Source: JAIBJN01 sp963847985
GTDB taxonomy: Bacteria > Actinomycetota > Thermoleophilia > Gaiellales > Gaiellaceae
NCBI GenBank assembly: GCA_963847985.1
Contig: CAWKBS010000008.1
Coordinates: 558,001 to 622,000, forward strand
DNA: 64,000 nucleotides
Direction of reading: 5' to 3'
The stretch's first letter is position 1. Each line of letters begins with the position of its first letter. The translations under genes and the position numbers were made by a program. This document shows, in pieces, positions 9,301 through 17,502 of the stretch. Under the pieces are notes generated by a model. It worked only from the letters and a program-made list of their open reading frames with translations. It was not told where the DNA came from and made no database searches.

Positions 9301-9350
9301 ATCGATCAGATACCCGGGCTTAAGTGTGGCTCAGAAGGGGAAGGTTTGGG

Positions 9351-10871
9351 CTAGCACTCCCTCGCCCGGTACAGGGCGGGGATCGTGCGCAGAATGAGCT
9401 TGAGGTCGTTCAGCAGCGACCAGGTGGTCACGTACACGTAGTCGAGCCGGACCATCTCTTCGAAGCCGATGTCGTCGCGGCCCAGCACCTGCCAGAGCCC
9501 GGTGATGCCCGGCTTCAGGTTCAGGCGCTGCCGCCGCCAGTCGACCACGTGGAGGTCTTCCTCCAGGATGAGCGGCCGGGGGCCGACGAGGCTCATCTCG
9601 CCCCGCACGACGTTGATGAGCTGCGGCAGCTCGTCGATGGAGAAGCGCCTCAGCACCTGACCGCAGCTGGTGACGCGAGGGTCGTTGGGGATCTTGAACA
9701 TCCGCGGGTCGCCGCCGTTGTGCTTGTTCAGCGCCACGTACTCGCCTTTCCGCTCGTCGGCGTCGACGGCCATCGTGCGGAACTTGAAGATCTCGAAGGT
9801 CTGGTCGGCCGAGCCCATGCGGAGCTGGCGGAAGAAGACCGGCCCGCGCGAGTTGAGCTTGACCCACACGGCGACCGCGAGGAACACCGGCGCGAGCACG
9901 ACGAGGCCCGCGATGGAGATCGAGAGGTCCATCGCCCGCTTCATGAAAATCGACGAGCGCGAGAGCTTCAGCGCCGGGAGCCCGATCAGCGGCAGGCCCT
10001 CGGCGGTGTGAATCCCGACGTTCGTCCCGATCACCTCGAAGAAGCGCGGGACGAGGTCGATCTGGATGTCGAGGTCCTTGAGGGAGCGGATCAGGTCGAG
10101 CATCTCCTCGTGCGAGTCGTTCGAGAAGGCGACGATCACGCGCTCGACGTCCAGGATCTGCACCATCTGCGGGAGCTGCTCGAGGCCGCCGAGGAGCGCG
10201 ATGTCGGTGAGGTTCTCCGTGCGCTCCTTCGGGTTGCCGTCGACGAAGCCGACGAGGTTGAGGCCGTACTCGGGGTGCTGGCGGAGCTTCTTCGCCACGA
10301 GCTGTCCGACGTCGCCTGCGCCGACGATGATCGTGTTCTGCACGTAGGCGAGGTGCTTCCGCGCGATGCCGCGCGCGATCGCCCGGCCGGCGGTGATGCA
10401 GGTGATGGCGAAGAGCCAGAAGCCGAGCAGGCGCGCGAAGCCGGGATCGGCGCGGTGCGTGACCGCGGCGAAGGCGAAGAGCAGCCAGCTTCCCACCGTG
10501 ACCAGGTGGAGCACGCCGACGAGGTCGTCGGCGGTCGAGTGGTCGGTGCGCTCCTCGTCGAAGTCGTACAGACCGTAGAGCTTGGCCACGACCACCCAGA
10601 CCGGCAGGCTGACGAGGAAGACGAGCAGCTCGACCTGGAAGCCGACCGCGTCCGAGCGGCCCGGCTGCTCGAAGAGGAAGGTCGCCAGCGCGAACGCGAA
10701 GGTCAGGCCGACGAGGTCGGCCAGCACGAGCATGCGCCGGACGAGCCAGCCGCGGCGCATCCGGACGGCGCTGGCGCGCCGCCGCTCGAGGATCTGCAGC
10801 GTCCTCGTGTCGAGGGTCGACGGAACCTCAGACGCCGTGATTGCGTCGACGTAGGGCTCGACCGTGGTCAT
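9351..10871 (-). CDS. Exopolysaccharide initiating polyprenyl sugar-phosphate transferase
   Basis: A 506-residue polytopic protein of the WcaJ/EpsE/WbaP type that loads the first sugar phosphate onto undecaprenyl phosphate. About four N-terminal helices (residues 45-150) lead to a CoA-binding-like nucleotide fold with VGAGDVGQL near residue 185. A membrane hairpin starts at KRAMDLS (about 310). The catalytic C-terminal domain has KFRTM (about 362), SIDELPQL and MSLVGPRP (about 405-425). It is the first gene of the minus-strand polysaccharide operon. Confidence 0.92.
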   Translation of the reverse strand: MTTVEPYVDAITASEVPSTLDTRTLQILERRRASAVRMRRGWLVRRMLVLADLVGLTFAFALATFLFEQPGRSDAVGFQVELLVFLVSLPVWVVVAKLYGLYDFDEERTDHSTADDLVGVLHLVTVGSWLLFAFAAVTHRADPGFARLLGFWLFAITCITAGRAIARGIARKHLAYVQNTIIVGAGDVGQLVAKKLRQHPEYGLNLVGFVDGNPKERTENLTDIALLGGLEQLPQMVQILDVERVIVAFSNDSHEEMLDLIRSLKDLDIQIDLVPRFFEVIGTNVGIHTAEGLPLIGLPALKLSRSSIFMKRAMDLSISIAGLVVLAPVFLAVAVWVKLNSRGPVFFRQLRMGSADQTFEIFKFRTMAVDADERKGEYVALNKHNGGDPRMFKIPNDPRVTSCGQVLRRFSIDELPQLINVVRGEMSLVGPRPLILEEDLHVVDWRRQRLNLKPGITGLWQVLGRDDIGFEEMVRLDYVYVTTWSLLNDLKLILRTIPALYRAREC

Positions 10872-11101
10872 CTAAGTGGTACACCCCTCTGGGCTGGTAC
10901 CACTGCCCGTTCCTTGCCGCATTCGCCAACTCCCCTAGTGAGGTCTGATCGTGCCCAGCGTCCGCTTCTCCCGGACGAACGCGAGGCTTCTCCGAAGCTA
11001 CATTCATGTACTCATGCCAGCAATGAACGAATGGACGGCCTGAACCGCCGTTTTCTTCCCGAACGCTGGACTTTCGACTAGGGAGAAGCGAAACCCCGGA
11101 A
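10872..11101. other. 230-base intergenic region upstream of the sugar transferase
   Basis: This gap lies between two minus-strand genes and must hold the promoter of the polysaccharide operon. It contains an inverted repeat at 10876-10903 (arms GTGGTAC and GTACCAC), which on the minus strand lies 5 bases before the start codon of 9351-10871 and would occlude its ribosome site. A small GCTTC/GAAGC hairpin occurs near 10985-11000. I saw no clear -35/-10 pair and no known riboswitch pattern. Confidence 0.5.
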
Positions 11102-12238
11102 TCAGCCCAGAAGGGCTGCCAGGGCGATCGTCAGCACCGGCACGAGCAGGACGGCGAGCGTGAAGGCTGCAAGCCGTGTGCGCTTCCGGGTCACCCAGGT
11201 CTGCGTCTCCCAGAGCGCCGTCCAGAGCATAGGGTAGGCGAAGGCGAGCAGGAGGACGCTGATCGTGCCCGCGGCGATCACCTCCGCCAGGACGATCCGC
11301 ACGGCCGCGGGGGAGTCGAGCGCGAAGGCCGCGAGCATGGTGTCCCCGAGCGTCGTGATGTTCGCGCCCATGACGTACGGGAGGACGTGCTCCCGCCGGA
11401 CGACCTTCTTCGCGACGAGCGGCACGAGGATCGTCAGGGCGACGGAGACGGACATGGTCACCAGCGCCACCGCGCACCCCAGGCCGAACATGGGCCACTT
11501 GCGTCGCAGCCAGTCCGGCCGGCGCGAGACGGACGCGTCGTCGAGGTCGGGGAGCGCCGCGTCGATGAGCTTGAACGCGAGCAGCAGCGCCCCGAGGCCG
11601 GCGAGGAAGACGACGAACGAGGGGAGGTTCTGCTCCGCCTGGGCGACCACGCCGCCGTAGACGAGGTCGATGAGGTCGACGAACTGACTCGGCATGCCGA
11701 GCTCGAGCGACGCGAACGGCCCCCAGGCGAGAAGCGCCGTGCCGAGGAAGGCGGCCGGGATGTACACGACCGCGGTCGCCGTCAGCGCGAGCACTGCGGT
11801 GGACAGCGGCGCCCGCCGCTTTCCCTCGCCCGAGCGGAGGGCGTAGACGACCGCGACCAGGAGGACGACGAACGCGGCGCCGAGGCGCGAGCCGGTCAGC
11901 ATGGTGAAGCCCTGCAGCTCCGTGAGCCCGCGGGCGCCGCCCGTCTCCTCGCCGACGGCGACGAGCGCCAGCGAGGTGGCCGCGACCGGCGAGCCCGAGA
12001 GGACGAGCACGGCCCCGAGCCAGCCGAGCCCGAGCGTGGAGAGCGCGTTCCGGACGAGGACGCTTCCGTTCTGGAGGAGGTCAAGCGAGGCGGCGCCCGT
12101 CTTCATGAGCTGGAGCGCGCCGACGAGGAAGAACAGCCCGGCGAGTAGCGCGGCGGCCCGTTTCAACGCGGTCAGGGCGCCGAGCGAGGGGCCGGCGGCC
12201 GCAGCCGTTCCGTCGTGTGCTGTAGAGATTTGGCTCAT
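11102..12238 (-). CDS. Na+/phosphate-cotransporter-like membrane protein
   Basis: A 378-residue membrane protein with about eight to nine hydrophobic helices in two halves. Two related segments, SGSPVAATS and MGANITTLGDTM, resemble the paired signature repeats of the NptA/PNaS Na/Pi cotransporter family. A soluble loop (about residues 190-240) separates the halves. ATG 12238 begins MSQIS; an in-frame GTG at 12250 would add four residues. It is divergent from the nucleotidyltransferase gene across an inverted repeat. Phosphate as substrate is inferred from family only. Confidence 0.65.
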   Translation of the reverse strand: MSQISTAHDGTAAAAGPSLGALTALKRAAALLAGLFFLVGALQLMKTGAASLDLLQNGSVLVRNALSTLGLGWLGAVLVLSGSPVAATSLALVAVGEETGGARGLTELQGFTMLTGSRLGAAFVVLLVAVVYALRSGEGKRRAPLSTAVLALTATAVVYIPAAFLGTALLAWGPFASLELGMPSQFVDLIDLVYGGVVAQAEQNLPSFVVFLAGLGALLLAFKLIDAALPDLDDASVSRRPDWLRRKWPMFGLGCAVALVTMSVSVALTILVPLVAKKVVRREHVLPYVMGANITTLGDTMLAAFALDSPAAVRIVLAEVIAAGTISVLLLAFAYPMLWTALWETQTWVTRKRTRLAAFTLAVLLVPVLTIALAALLG

Positions 12239-12258
12239 CGTCCTCGTCACACTTCTAC

Positions 12259-12278
12259 GACACTCCTATCAGAGTGTC
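12259..12278. promoter_or_regulatory. Inverted repeat between divergent genes, candidate operator
   Basis: Arms GACACTC (12259-12265) and GAGTGTC (12272-12278) are a perfect 7-base inverted repeat around a 6-base spacer. It lies between the starts of the Na/Pi-like gene (12238, minus) and the nucleotidyltransferase (12287, plus), eight bases before the latter. Size and position fit a dimeric repressor site controlling both directions. The regulator is not in the window. Confidence 0.5.
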
Positions 12279-12286
12279 AATGCCTC

Positions 12287-13309
12287 ATGACCGCAAACCG
12301 AGAGCTCGAGACCATCTGGGCCGCCGCCGACCGCCTGCTGGAGCGGACGGACGAGCGCGCGCTCGTCTTCCACCGGCTGGAGCCCTTCGCGGCGCGGCGG
12401 CTCCGCGAGCTGGGCCGGGAGGTGCCGCCCGACCTCGTCGAGGTCGAGCGGCTCGGCGCGGCGTTCGCGCTGGCGGCGGACGCCCACCTGGCCCGGGCGC
12501 GGGCCGCGGTCGACGGCCCGCTGCTCGTCGTCAAGGGCCCGGAGCTGGCCGTCCTCTACCCGGAGCCGTCGCTCCGCATCTCCCGCGACCTCGACCTGGT
12601 CGCCCCGGACCCTGCCGGGGCGCAGGCCGCGCTCCTCGCCGCCGGCTTCGTTGGGGCCGGCGACCCCGAGCTGTACGCCCGCGCGCCGCACGAGGTGCCG
12701 CTCGCCTGGCCCGGCCTGCCGGTGGAGGTCGAGGTGCACGCCCGCCCGAACTGGCCGCTCTGGCTCGCGGCGCCCACGGCCGCGGAGCTCCTGGAGGGCG
12801 CGGTGCCGTCGGCGTCCGGAATCGAGGGCGTGCTCGCGCCTGCGCCGGAGAAGCACCTCCTCGTCGTTGCCGCGCACGCCTGGACGCACGGGCCTCTCCA
12901 GCGTCTCCGCGACCTGCTCGACGTCGCGCTGCTGGCGGCGGCGGCCGACCGCGCCGAGGCCGGCCGCCTCGCGCAGGCGTGGGGGATCGCCAAGCTCTGG
13001 CGGACGACTGCGGCGGTGGCGGACTCCCTCTTCCTCGGCGCGCCGCCGCCGCCCGCGCTCCGCGGCTGGGCGAGCAATCTCGCCGAGGCCCGCGAGCGCA
13101 CCGTCCTCGAGCAGCACACCGCCCGCTGGCGCTGCTGGTTCGACGCGTTCCCGCCGCGGCTCGCCGCCCGCGCGACGCTGCACGAGCTCCGCGAGGACGC
13201 CACCCCCGACCCCGGCGAGAGCTGGGGGAGCAAGCTGAGCCGCAGCCGCCGCGCGGTTCGCAACGCATTCGTGCGCCGCTCCGAGCACGACCGCGGCGCG
13301 CCCAAGTAA
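12287..13309 (+). CDS. Nucleotidyltransferase family protein (NTP_transf_5 type), RiPP tailoring candidate
   Basis: A 340-residue protein with LVVKGPELAVLYPEPSLR followed by ISRDLDLVAPD near residues 80-108: the Lys-Gly and Asp-x-Asp pattern of the uncharacterised nucleotidyltransferase family. HARPNWPLW and KHLLVVAAHAW follow in the helical half. Relatives occur in lasso-peptide clusters beside an HPr-like kinase, where the kinase phosphorylates the C-terminal residue and the nucleotidyltransferase extends that modification. Here it is convergent with the cluster's B2 gene, with only 7 bases between the stop codons, and has the kinase nearby, so a tailoring role is inferred. Confidence 0.72.
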   Translation: MTANRELETIWAAADRLLERTDERALVFHRLEPFAARRLRELGREVPPDLVEVERLGAAFALAADAHLARARAAVDGPLLVVKGPELAVLYPEPSLRISRDLDLVAPDPAGAQAALLAAGFVGAGDPELYARAPHEVPLAWPGLPVEVEVHARPNWPLWLAAPTAAELLEGAVPSASGIEGVLAPAPEKHLLVVAAHAWTHGPLQRLRDLLDVALLAAAADRAEAGRLAQAWGIAKLWRTTAAVADSLFLGAPPPPALRGWASNLAEARERTVLEQHTARWRCWFDAFPPRLAARATLHELREDATPDPGESWGSKLSRSRRAVRNAFVRRSEHDRGAPK

Positions 13310-13322
13310 CAGACTGTTACTT
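13304..13322. terminator. Perfect palindrome across convergent stop codons
   Basis: Arms AAGTAACAG and CTGTTACTT (9 bases each, one-base centre) span the TAA of the nucleotidyltransferase and the TAA of the B2 gene. Position and symmetry suggest a compact bidirectional terminator, although neither side has a T-run. The inner TAACAG/CTGTTA core recurs at 38974-38993. Confidence 0.5.
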
Positions 13323-13718
13323 GAAGCGGGCGAGCTCTTCGTGCGTGCCGCGGCCCGGGGGCGGGCCGACGTCGGTCCCGCCGAGCTCGACCCAGGCGTG
13401 CGCGTCCTTGTCCGCGGGGACCTGCGGGAGGCCGATGACGAGCTCCGCGTCGTCGCCTTGCTCGCGCAGGAGGCGGTAGAGGACGAGCGCGCTCACCAGG
13501 CAGCGCGGCTTGTGGCGGCCGAGGCGGAGGCTGCGGTCGACCGCGCGGGAGAGGCGGGCCGCGGAGTACGCCGCGCCGCGCCGCTCCGGCCTGCCGAAGC
13601 GGGCGACGAACGCCGGCAGCTGCTCGCGCCGCAGGCCGGCGAGCACGCGCGGGTAGAGCGTCCAGATCCTGAGCGCGAGCGAGGCCTTCGCCCGGAACGG
13701 GAGCGGCGCCTCAGACAC
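13317..13718 (-). CDS. Lasso-peptide-type B2 protein (transglutaminase-like leader peptidase)
   Basis: A 133-residue protein of the transglutaminase-like B2 family that removes the leader peptide in lasso biosynthesis. The catalytic Cys lies in KPRCLVSALVLYRLL (Cys near residue 73), and the His in DAHAWVEL (near 110), followed by an acidic/Gly-rich end. The length is typical of a split B2. GTG 13718 gives the usual short Arg/Leu-rich N-terminus and overlaps the kinase stop by 8 bases. It is the last gene of the seven-gene minus-strand unit. Confidence 0.88.
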   Translation of the reverse strand: MSEAPLPFRAKASLALRIWTLYPRVLAGLRREQLPAFVARFGRPERRGAAYSAARLSRAVDRSLRLGRHKPRCLVSALVLYRLLREQGDDAELVIGLPQVPADKDAHAWVELGGTDVGPPPGRGTHEELARFK

Positions 13719-14601
13719 CGGCAAGCACCAGGGCAGCGTGGTCGTCGAGCCGGTCGAGGTCGAGCGGGCGGCGGAGCCGGAAGGCCGGGACGGCTCCCGC
13801 CAGGTCGGCGACACCGGCGAAGGAGCGGGCCACGTCGTCCTCCGTGGGAAGCCGGAAGCTGAGCGCCCACAGGTCGCGGAGCGCCTCGGGCTGCTCGACC
13901 GCCTCGAGGGCCGGCGCGCCGTCGCCCTCGGCGAGGAAGACGACCGCGCGCAGCGGAACCGGCTCGCAGTCACCCGGGGCCTCGAGCGCGTAATGGGCGC
14001 GCTCGTCGTCTTCGCCGAGCAGGCGCGTCGCCGGGAGGTCGAGCCGCGCGGCAACGTCGCGGCGGAGTCGGAGCATCGCCGGCCCGGGCACGATCGCGGG
14101 GCCGGTGCCGAGCCGGACACAGGAGGTGTCTTCGCTGAGCACGCGGCAGCCGGCGCGGTGGAACGCGGCGGCCATGGTCGTCTTCCCGTATGTCCGCGGC
14201 GCGGCCAGCAGGACGGCGCCGTGGCCGGTCTCGACCGCCGCGGCGTGGAGCGGCAGGTCGCCGCGCGCGCGGAAGCAGAGGAGCGCCGGCATCCCCCAGA
14301 GTCGCTCCTCGGTGCGCAGCCCTCCGTCGGCAGGAGCCTCGATGCGGGCTTCCTCGGGCTCCACCGAGAACCACCCGGCACCGGCGATCCGCAGGCGGAA
14401 GCCGCGGCCGTCCGAATGGAGCTCGGCCTCGAGCGGAAGCTCGGGCGTCGCCCGCCACTCGACCAGGACCCGGTCGCCGGGACGGGGCCCGGCCGGGGCG
14501 GACGCGCCGATCGTGAGCGGGTCGCCGCCGCCCTCGCGCAGGTACGCGAGCGGGAGCGCCGATTCGACGCCGAAGCCGTAGCAGGAGCCCTGCGCGGTCA
14601 C
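13711..14601 (-). CDS. HPr-kinase-like RiPP precursor kinase
   Basis: A 296-residue protein resembling the HPr-kinase-like enzymes that phosphorylate the C-terminal residue of lasso precursors. The nucleotide loop AAPRTYGKTTM (about residue 147) is a Walker A with Ala in place of the first Gly, preceded by the typical LPLHAAAVE and followed by CRVLSEDTS. The GTG start overlaps the cyclase TGA (GTGA). The precursor in this locus ends in Ser, the expected acceptor. A general sensor kinase role cannot be excluded. Confidence 0.78.
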   Translation of the reverse strand: MTAQGSCYGFGVESALPLAYLREGGGDPLTIGASAPAGPRPGDRVLVEWRATPELPLEAELHSDGRGFRLRIAGAGWFSVEPEEARIEAPADGGLRTEERLWGMPALLCFRARGDLPLHAAAVETGHGAVLLAAPRTYGKTTMAAAFHRAGCRVLSEDTSCVRLGTGPAIVPGPAMLRLRRDVAARLDLPATRLLGEDDERAHYALEAPGDCEPVPLRAVVFLAEGDGAPALEAVEQPEALRDLWALSFRLPTEDDVARSFAGVADLAGAVPAFRLRRPLDLDRLDDHAALVLAGV

Positions 14602-16382
14602 GACCCGAGCTCCAGGAAGGCGTGCGCCCGGGCGAGGTCGTAGGCCCAGAGCAGCTCGACGACGTCGAGGTCCCGCGCCTCGACCCGCTCGGCGAGCAGA
14701 CCGTAGTCGACGCCGTGGATCCGCAGCTCGGAGGCCAGGGCCAGGCGGCGGATTCCCTCGTAGTCGGCGGTCCGGAGGGCGAAGTCGTTGAAGAACGTCT
14801 TGTCGGTCCGGTCGAGAAGCTCGTCGGGGAGCCGGCCCCGGACGGTCTCGCGCAGGAGGCTCTTCGGCACCGCATCCGGGAACTTCACCTCCGCGGGCAG
14901 CGAGAGGACGAACTCCCAGAGGTCGACGTCCACGAGCGGCCGGCGGACGTGGACGCCGCACACGGCTGCGCAGAGCGCGTCCGCGTCGAAGGAGTACGCG
15001 CCGACACCGACGATCGGGTCGAGCTGATGCTCGAGCCACCGGCGCCGCGCCGGCCGCGCGAGGTCGGGCTGCGGGCCCGGCGGGCCCGCAGCCTCGGGAT
15101 CGACCCAGGATGGGAGCTGGCGGAAGTCCTCCCGCCCGCGCAGTCGCCGGTAGCCGAGCGCGAGGCGCGGCGAGAGCAGGGAGGGGCCGGCGCGCCTCGC
15201 CACCCGTGACCACGAGGCGCCGCGGGCGCGCTGGTCCCGGGCCCAGGCGGCGGAGGCGCGCAGGCGCCCGTGGAGGACGAGGTGCCCGATCAGGTGCTGC
15301 CCGAACGTGAAGACCCACTCGGCCATCTCGCCGGTGAGGACGCTGCGCGCGCCCAGCCCGCGCGCGACCGTGTAGTTCTCTGCCAGCTCGGGGATCGACA
15401 TCGTGTCCACGGGCCCGTCGAGGAGGTCGACCCAGCGCTCGGCGTCGTCCAGCGGCCGCGAGGAGGGGGTGTACGCGTGGAGGCGGAGGCTGAGCCGCTC
15501 GGCGACGAGCTCGATCCAGTGCGATTCGTCGACGCCCGGGTCGTCGGGGTAGACGGATGACACGGCGAGGAGGGGCCCGCCGGTCCGCTCCACGGTCCGC
15601 GGTGCCGCGAACGCCGCGATGGTGGGGGAGTCGACCCCGCCGCTCAGCGAGATCGCGTCGGCGCCGGTGAGGGTGCGGGCGACCGCGCGGTCGAGGAGCT
15701 CGGCCAGGCGCTCCCGAGCCTCGGGCAGGTCGATCCGCGCCGTCTCGAGGAGCGGCTCCGGGTCCCAGTAGCGCCGGAACGCGACCTGCCCGTCCGGCGC
15801 GATCGCCGCCGTCGACGCCCGCGGGAAGCGGGCGACGCCGCGGAGCATCGTCCCGCGGGCGTCGAAGCGGCCGAAGAACATCGACTCGACCGCATCGACA
15901 TCCGGCTCCCGCGCGATTCCGGCGCCGGCCGCGACCTGCTTGCCCTCGGTCGCGCCGACGAACCCGTCTGCGGAGGCCCGGTGGAAGAGAGGCGCCAGGC
16001 CGAGGTGGTCGCGGAAGACAAGGAGCTCGGTCCCGTCCGTCCAGGCGCCGGCGAAGACGCCCCGGAACCGTGCCGGCGCGGCGGCGCCCCACGCCTCGAA
16101 GGCGGCGAGCACGACGCCGGCCGGCGAGCCGTCGGGGCTGTCCAGTGACGCCCTCACCTCGTCGAGGTTGTCGAGCGAGCCCGTGACGACCGCGGCCTTG
16201 CCGTCCGCGCCCGCCGCCCAGGCGTCGCGGAAGGCCGGGTCGTTCGAGATGCCGAGGGCGACCGGGCCGGAGGCGACCACCTCGACCTCGCTCCCCCGAT
16301 GCGGCGCCGCTCGGAGCGCGCGCTCGACGGCGGCGGCCGCGGCGGGCCCGGCGGCGGAGCGGACGACGGCGAGCGAGCCCAC
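14598..16382 (-). CDS. Asparagine-synthase-like lasso macrolactam synthetase (protein C type)
   Basis: A 594-residue two-domain protein. The N-terminal half is an amidotransferase-like fold without the nucleophilic Cys after the start (it begins with Gly-Ser), as in lasso cyclases that need no glutamine. The C-terminal half carries the PP-loop SLSGGVDSPT (about residue 235) and a RTDKTFFND motif. It would adenylate a side-chain carboxylate and close a macrolactam with the core N-terminus. It starts with GTG 8 bases after the PqqD-like gene and is followed by the kinase with a GTGA overlap. Confidence 0.88.
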   Translation of the reverse strand: MGSLAVVRSAAGPAAAAAVERALRAAPHRGSEVEVVASGPVALGISNDPAFRDAWAAGADGKAAVVTGSLDNLDEVRASLDSPDGSPAGVVLAAFEAWGAAAPARFRGVFAGAWTDGTELLVFRDHLGLAPLFHRASADGFVGATEGKQVAAGAGIAREPDVDAVESMFFGRFDARGTMLRGVARFPRASTAAIAPDGQVAFRRYWDPEPLLETARIDLPEARERLAELLDRAVARTLTGADAISLSGGVDSPTIAAFAAPRTVERTGGPLLAVSSVYPDDPGVDESHWIELVAERLSLRLHAYTPSSRPLDDAERWVDLLDGPVDTMSIPELAENYTVARGLGARSVLTGEMAEWVFTFGQHLIGHLVLHGRLRASAAWARDQRARGASWSRVARRAGPSLLSPRLALGYRRLRGREDFRQLPSWVDPEAAGPPGPQPDLARPARRRWLEHQLDPIVGVGAYSFDADALCAAVCGVHVRRPLVDVDLWEFVLSLPAEVKFPDAVPKSLLRETVRGRLPDELLDRTDKTFFNDFALRTADYEGIRRLALASELRIHGVDYGLLAERVEARDLDVVELLWAYDLARAHAFLELGS

Positions 16383-16389
16383 AGCCGGG

Positions 16390-16668
16390 TCAGCCGGCGA
16401 TCAGGTCGCGGGCGCGCAGGTCGGCCAGGAAGCGCTCGGTCTCGGCGTCGAGGTCCGCCGGCGGGTCCTCGAGCTGCTCGCGCAGTCCGACGACGACCGC
16501 GGCGAAGTCGCGCTCGCCGTCGAGCAGGCTCCAGATGAGCGAGCCCGTCTCGTTGAGCCCATGGTAGGCGCCGGACTCGAGGTGGAGCAGCACGCCGCCG
16601 CCCTCTCCGGCGAGCTCGCGGTAGACGACCTGCGGATTCCTGCGGATGGCCTCGTCGCTGTCGGGCAT
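16390..16668 (-). CDS. PqqD-like RiPP recognition element (lasso B1)
   Basis: A 92-residue PqqD-family protein: a winged-helix that binds the precursor leader and delivers it to the peptidase and cyclase. The diagnostic LLHLESGAYHGLNETGSLIW segment (residues about 27-46) matches the PqqD core, where strand beta-3 and the helix grip the leader's YxxP motif. It stands between the ABC permease and the cyclase, 9 and 7 bases from them. Confidence 0.9.
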   Translation of the reverse strand: MPDSDEAIRRNPQVVYRELAGEGGGVLLHLESGAYHGLNETGSLIWSLLDGERDFAAVVVGLREQLEDPPADLDAETERFLADLRARDLIAG

Positions 16669-16677
16669 GAGGGGAAC

Positions 16678-17502
16678 CTAGTAGAGGCCCAGGGTGCCCT
16701 GGCGGCGCTCGCGCCGCAAGGCCGCGCGGAACGCGATGGCCCCGAGCGCGAGCGAGAGGACGGAGAGGGGGAGCAGGATGGCGACCGCGCGGCCGACGCC
16801 CTCCCAGCCGCTGCCGCCGAGGAGCGGCTCGCGCATGCCCTCGACGGCGATCGTGATCGGGTTCAGCTCCGCCAGCGTGGCGACCCAGTCCGGCAGGACG
16901 TCGAGCGGGTAGTACGCGCCGGAGAAGAGCACGAGCACCGTCGTCCCGAGCCCGACGATCCCGGAGCCGCGCCGGAACGTCAGCGTCGCGCCGGCGCTGG
17001 CGACGCCGAGGCCCCACACGAACGGAATGAAGGCGACCAGGACGACGAGTGCCGGAACGAGGCCGTCGGCATGGAAGTCGAGGCCGAAGGCGAGCGCGAT
17101 CACGACGAGGAAGACCGCGGTGCGGATCGGGATGTAGATGAGGTCGTAGACGACGGAGCCGAGCTGCACCGTCGCCGGGCTCGTGGGCGTCATCAGGAGC
17201 GACTCCAACGTCCCCGCGAGCTGCTCCTGCTGCATCCCGACCGCGACCCGGGCGAGCGCGAGCGTCATGAAGGCCGAGATGGCGATGCCGACCGCGACGA
17301 ACTCCATGTAGGTCGTCGGCTCCCCGCCGTAGCTCGGGAGCTTCGACGGGTCGACCATGAGGCCGACGAAGTAGAACATGAACGCCTGGAGCACGAGCCC
17401 GACCCAGTCGCCGACGAACGGCAGGCGATAGCTCCACGCGACGAGGAAGTCGCGCCGGACGAACGCGGGCAGCTTGCGGAGCTCGCCGGCGAGGGCGCTC
17501 AT
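16678..17502 (-). CDS. ABC-2 type transporter permease
   Basis: A 274-residue permease with six hydrophobic helices in the ABC-2 arrangement and the conserved cytoplasmic LAGTLESLLMTPTSP (about residue 100) that couples to the ATPase. The ATG overlaps the ATPase TGA. Together they probably form the exporter for the mature peptide. Its place between precursor/ATPase and biosynthetic genes argues for a dedicated role in export or self-immunity. Confidence 0.88.
   Translation of the reverse strand: MSALAGELRKLPAFVRRDFLVAWSYRLPFVGDWVGLVLQAFMFYFVGLMVDPSKLPSYGGEPTTYMEFVAVGIAISAFMTLALARVAVGMQQEQLAGTLESLLMTPTSPATVQLGSVVYDLIYIPIRTAVFLVVIALAFGLDFHADGLVPALVVLVAFIPFVWGLGVASAGATLTFRRGSGIVGLGTTVLVLFSGAYYPLDVLPDWVATLAELNPITIAVEGMREPLLGGSGWEGVGRAVAILLPLSVLSLALGAIAFRAALRRERRQGTLGLY

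Noticed and set aside
10872..11101. Possible c-di-GMP or c-di-AMP riboswitch before the polysaccharide operon
   Set aside because: Neither consensus core is present; only simple inverted repeats were seen.
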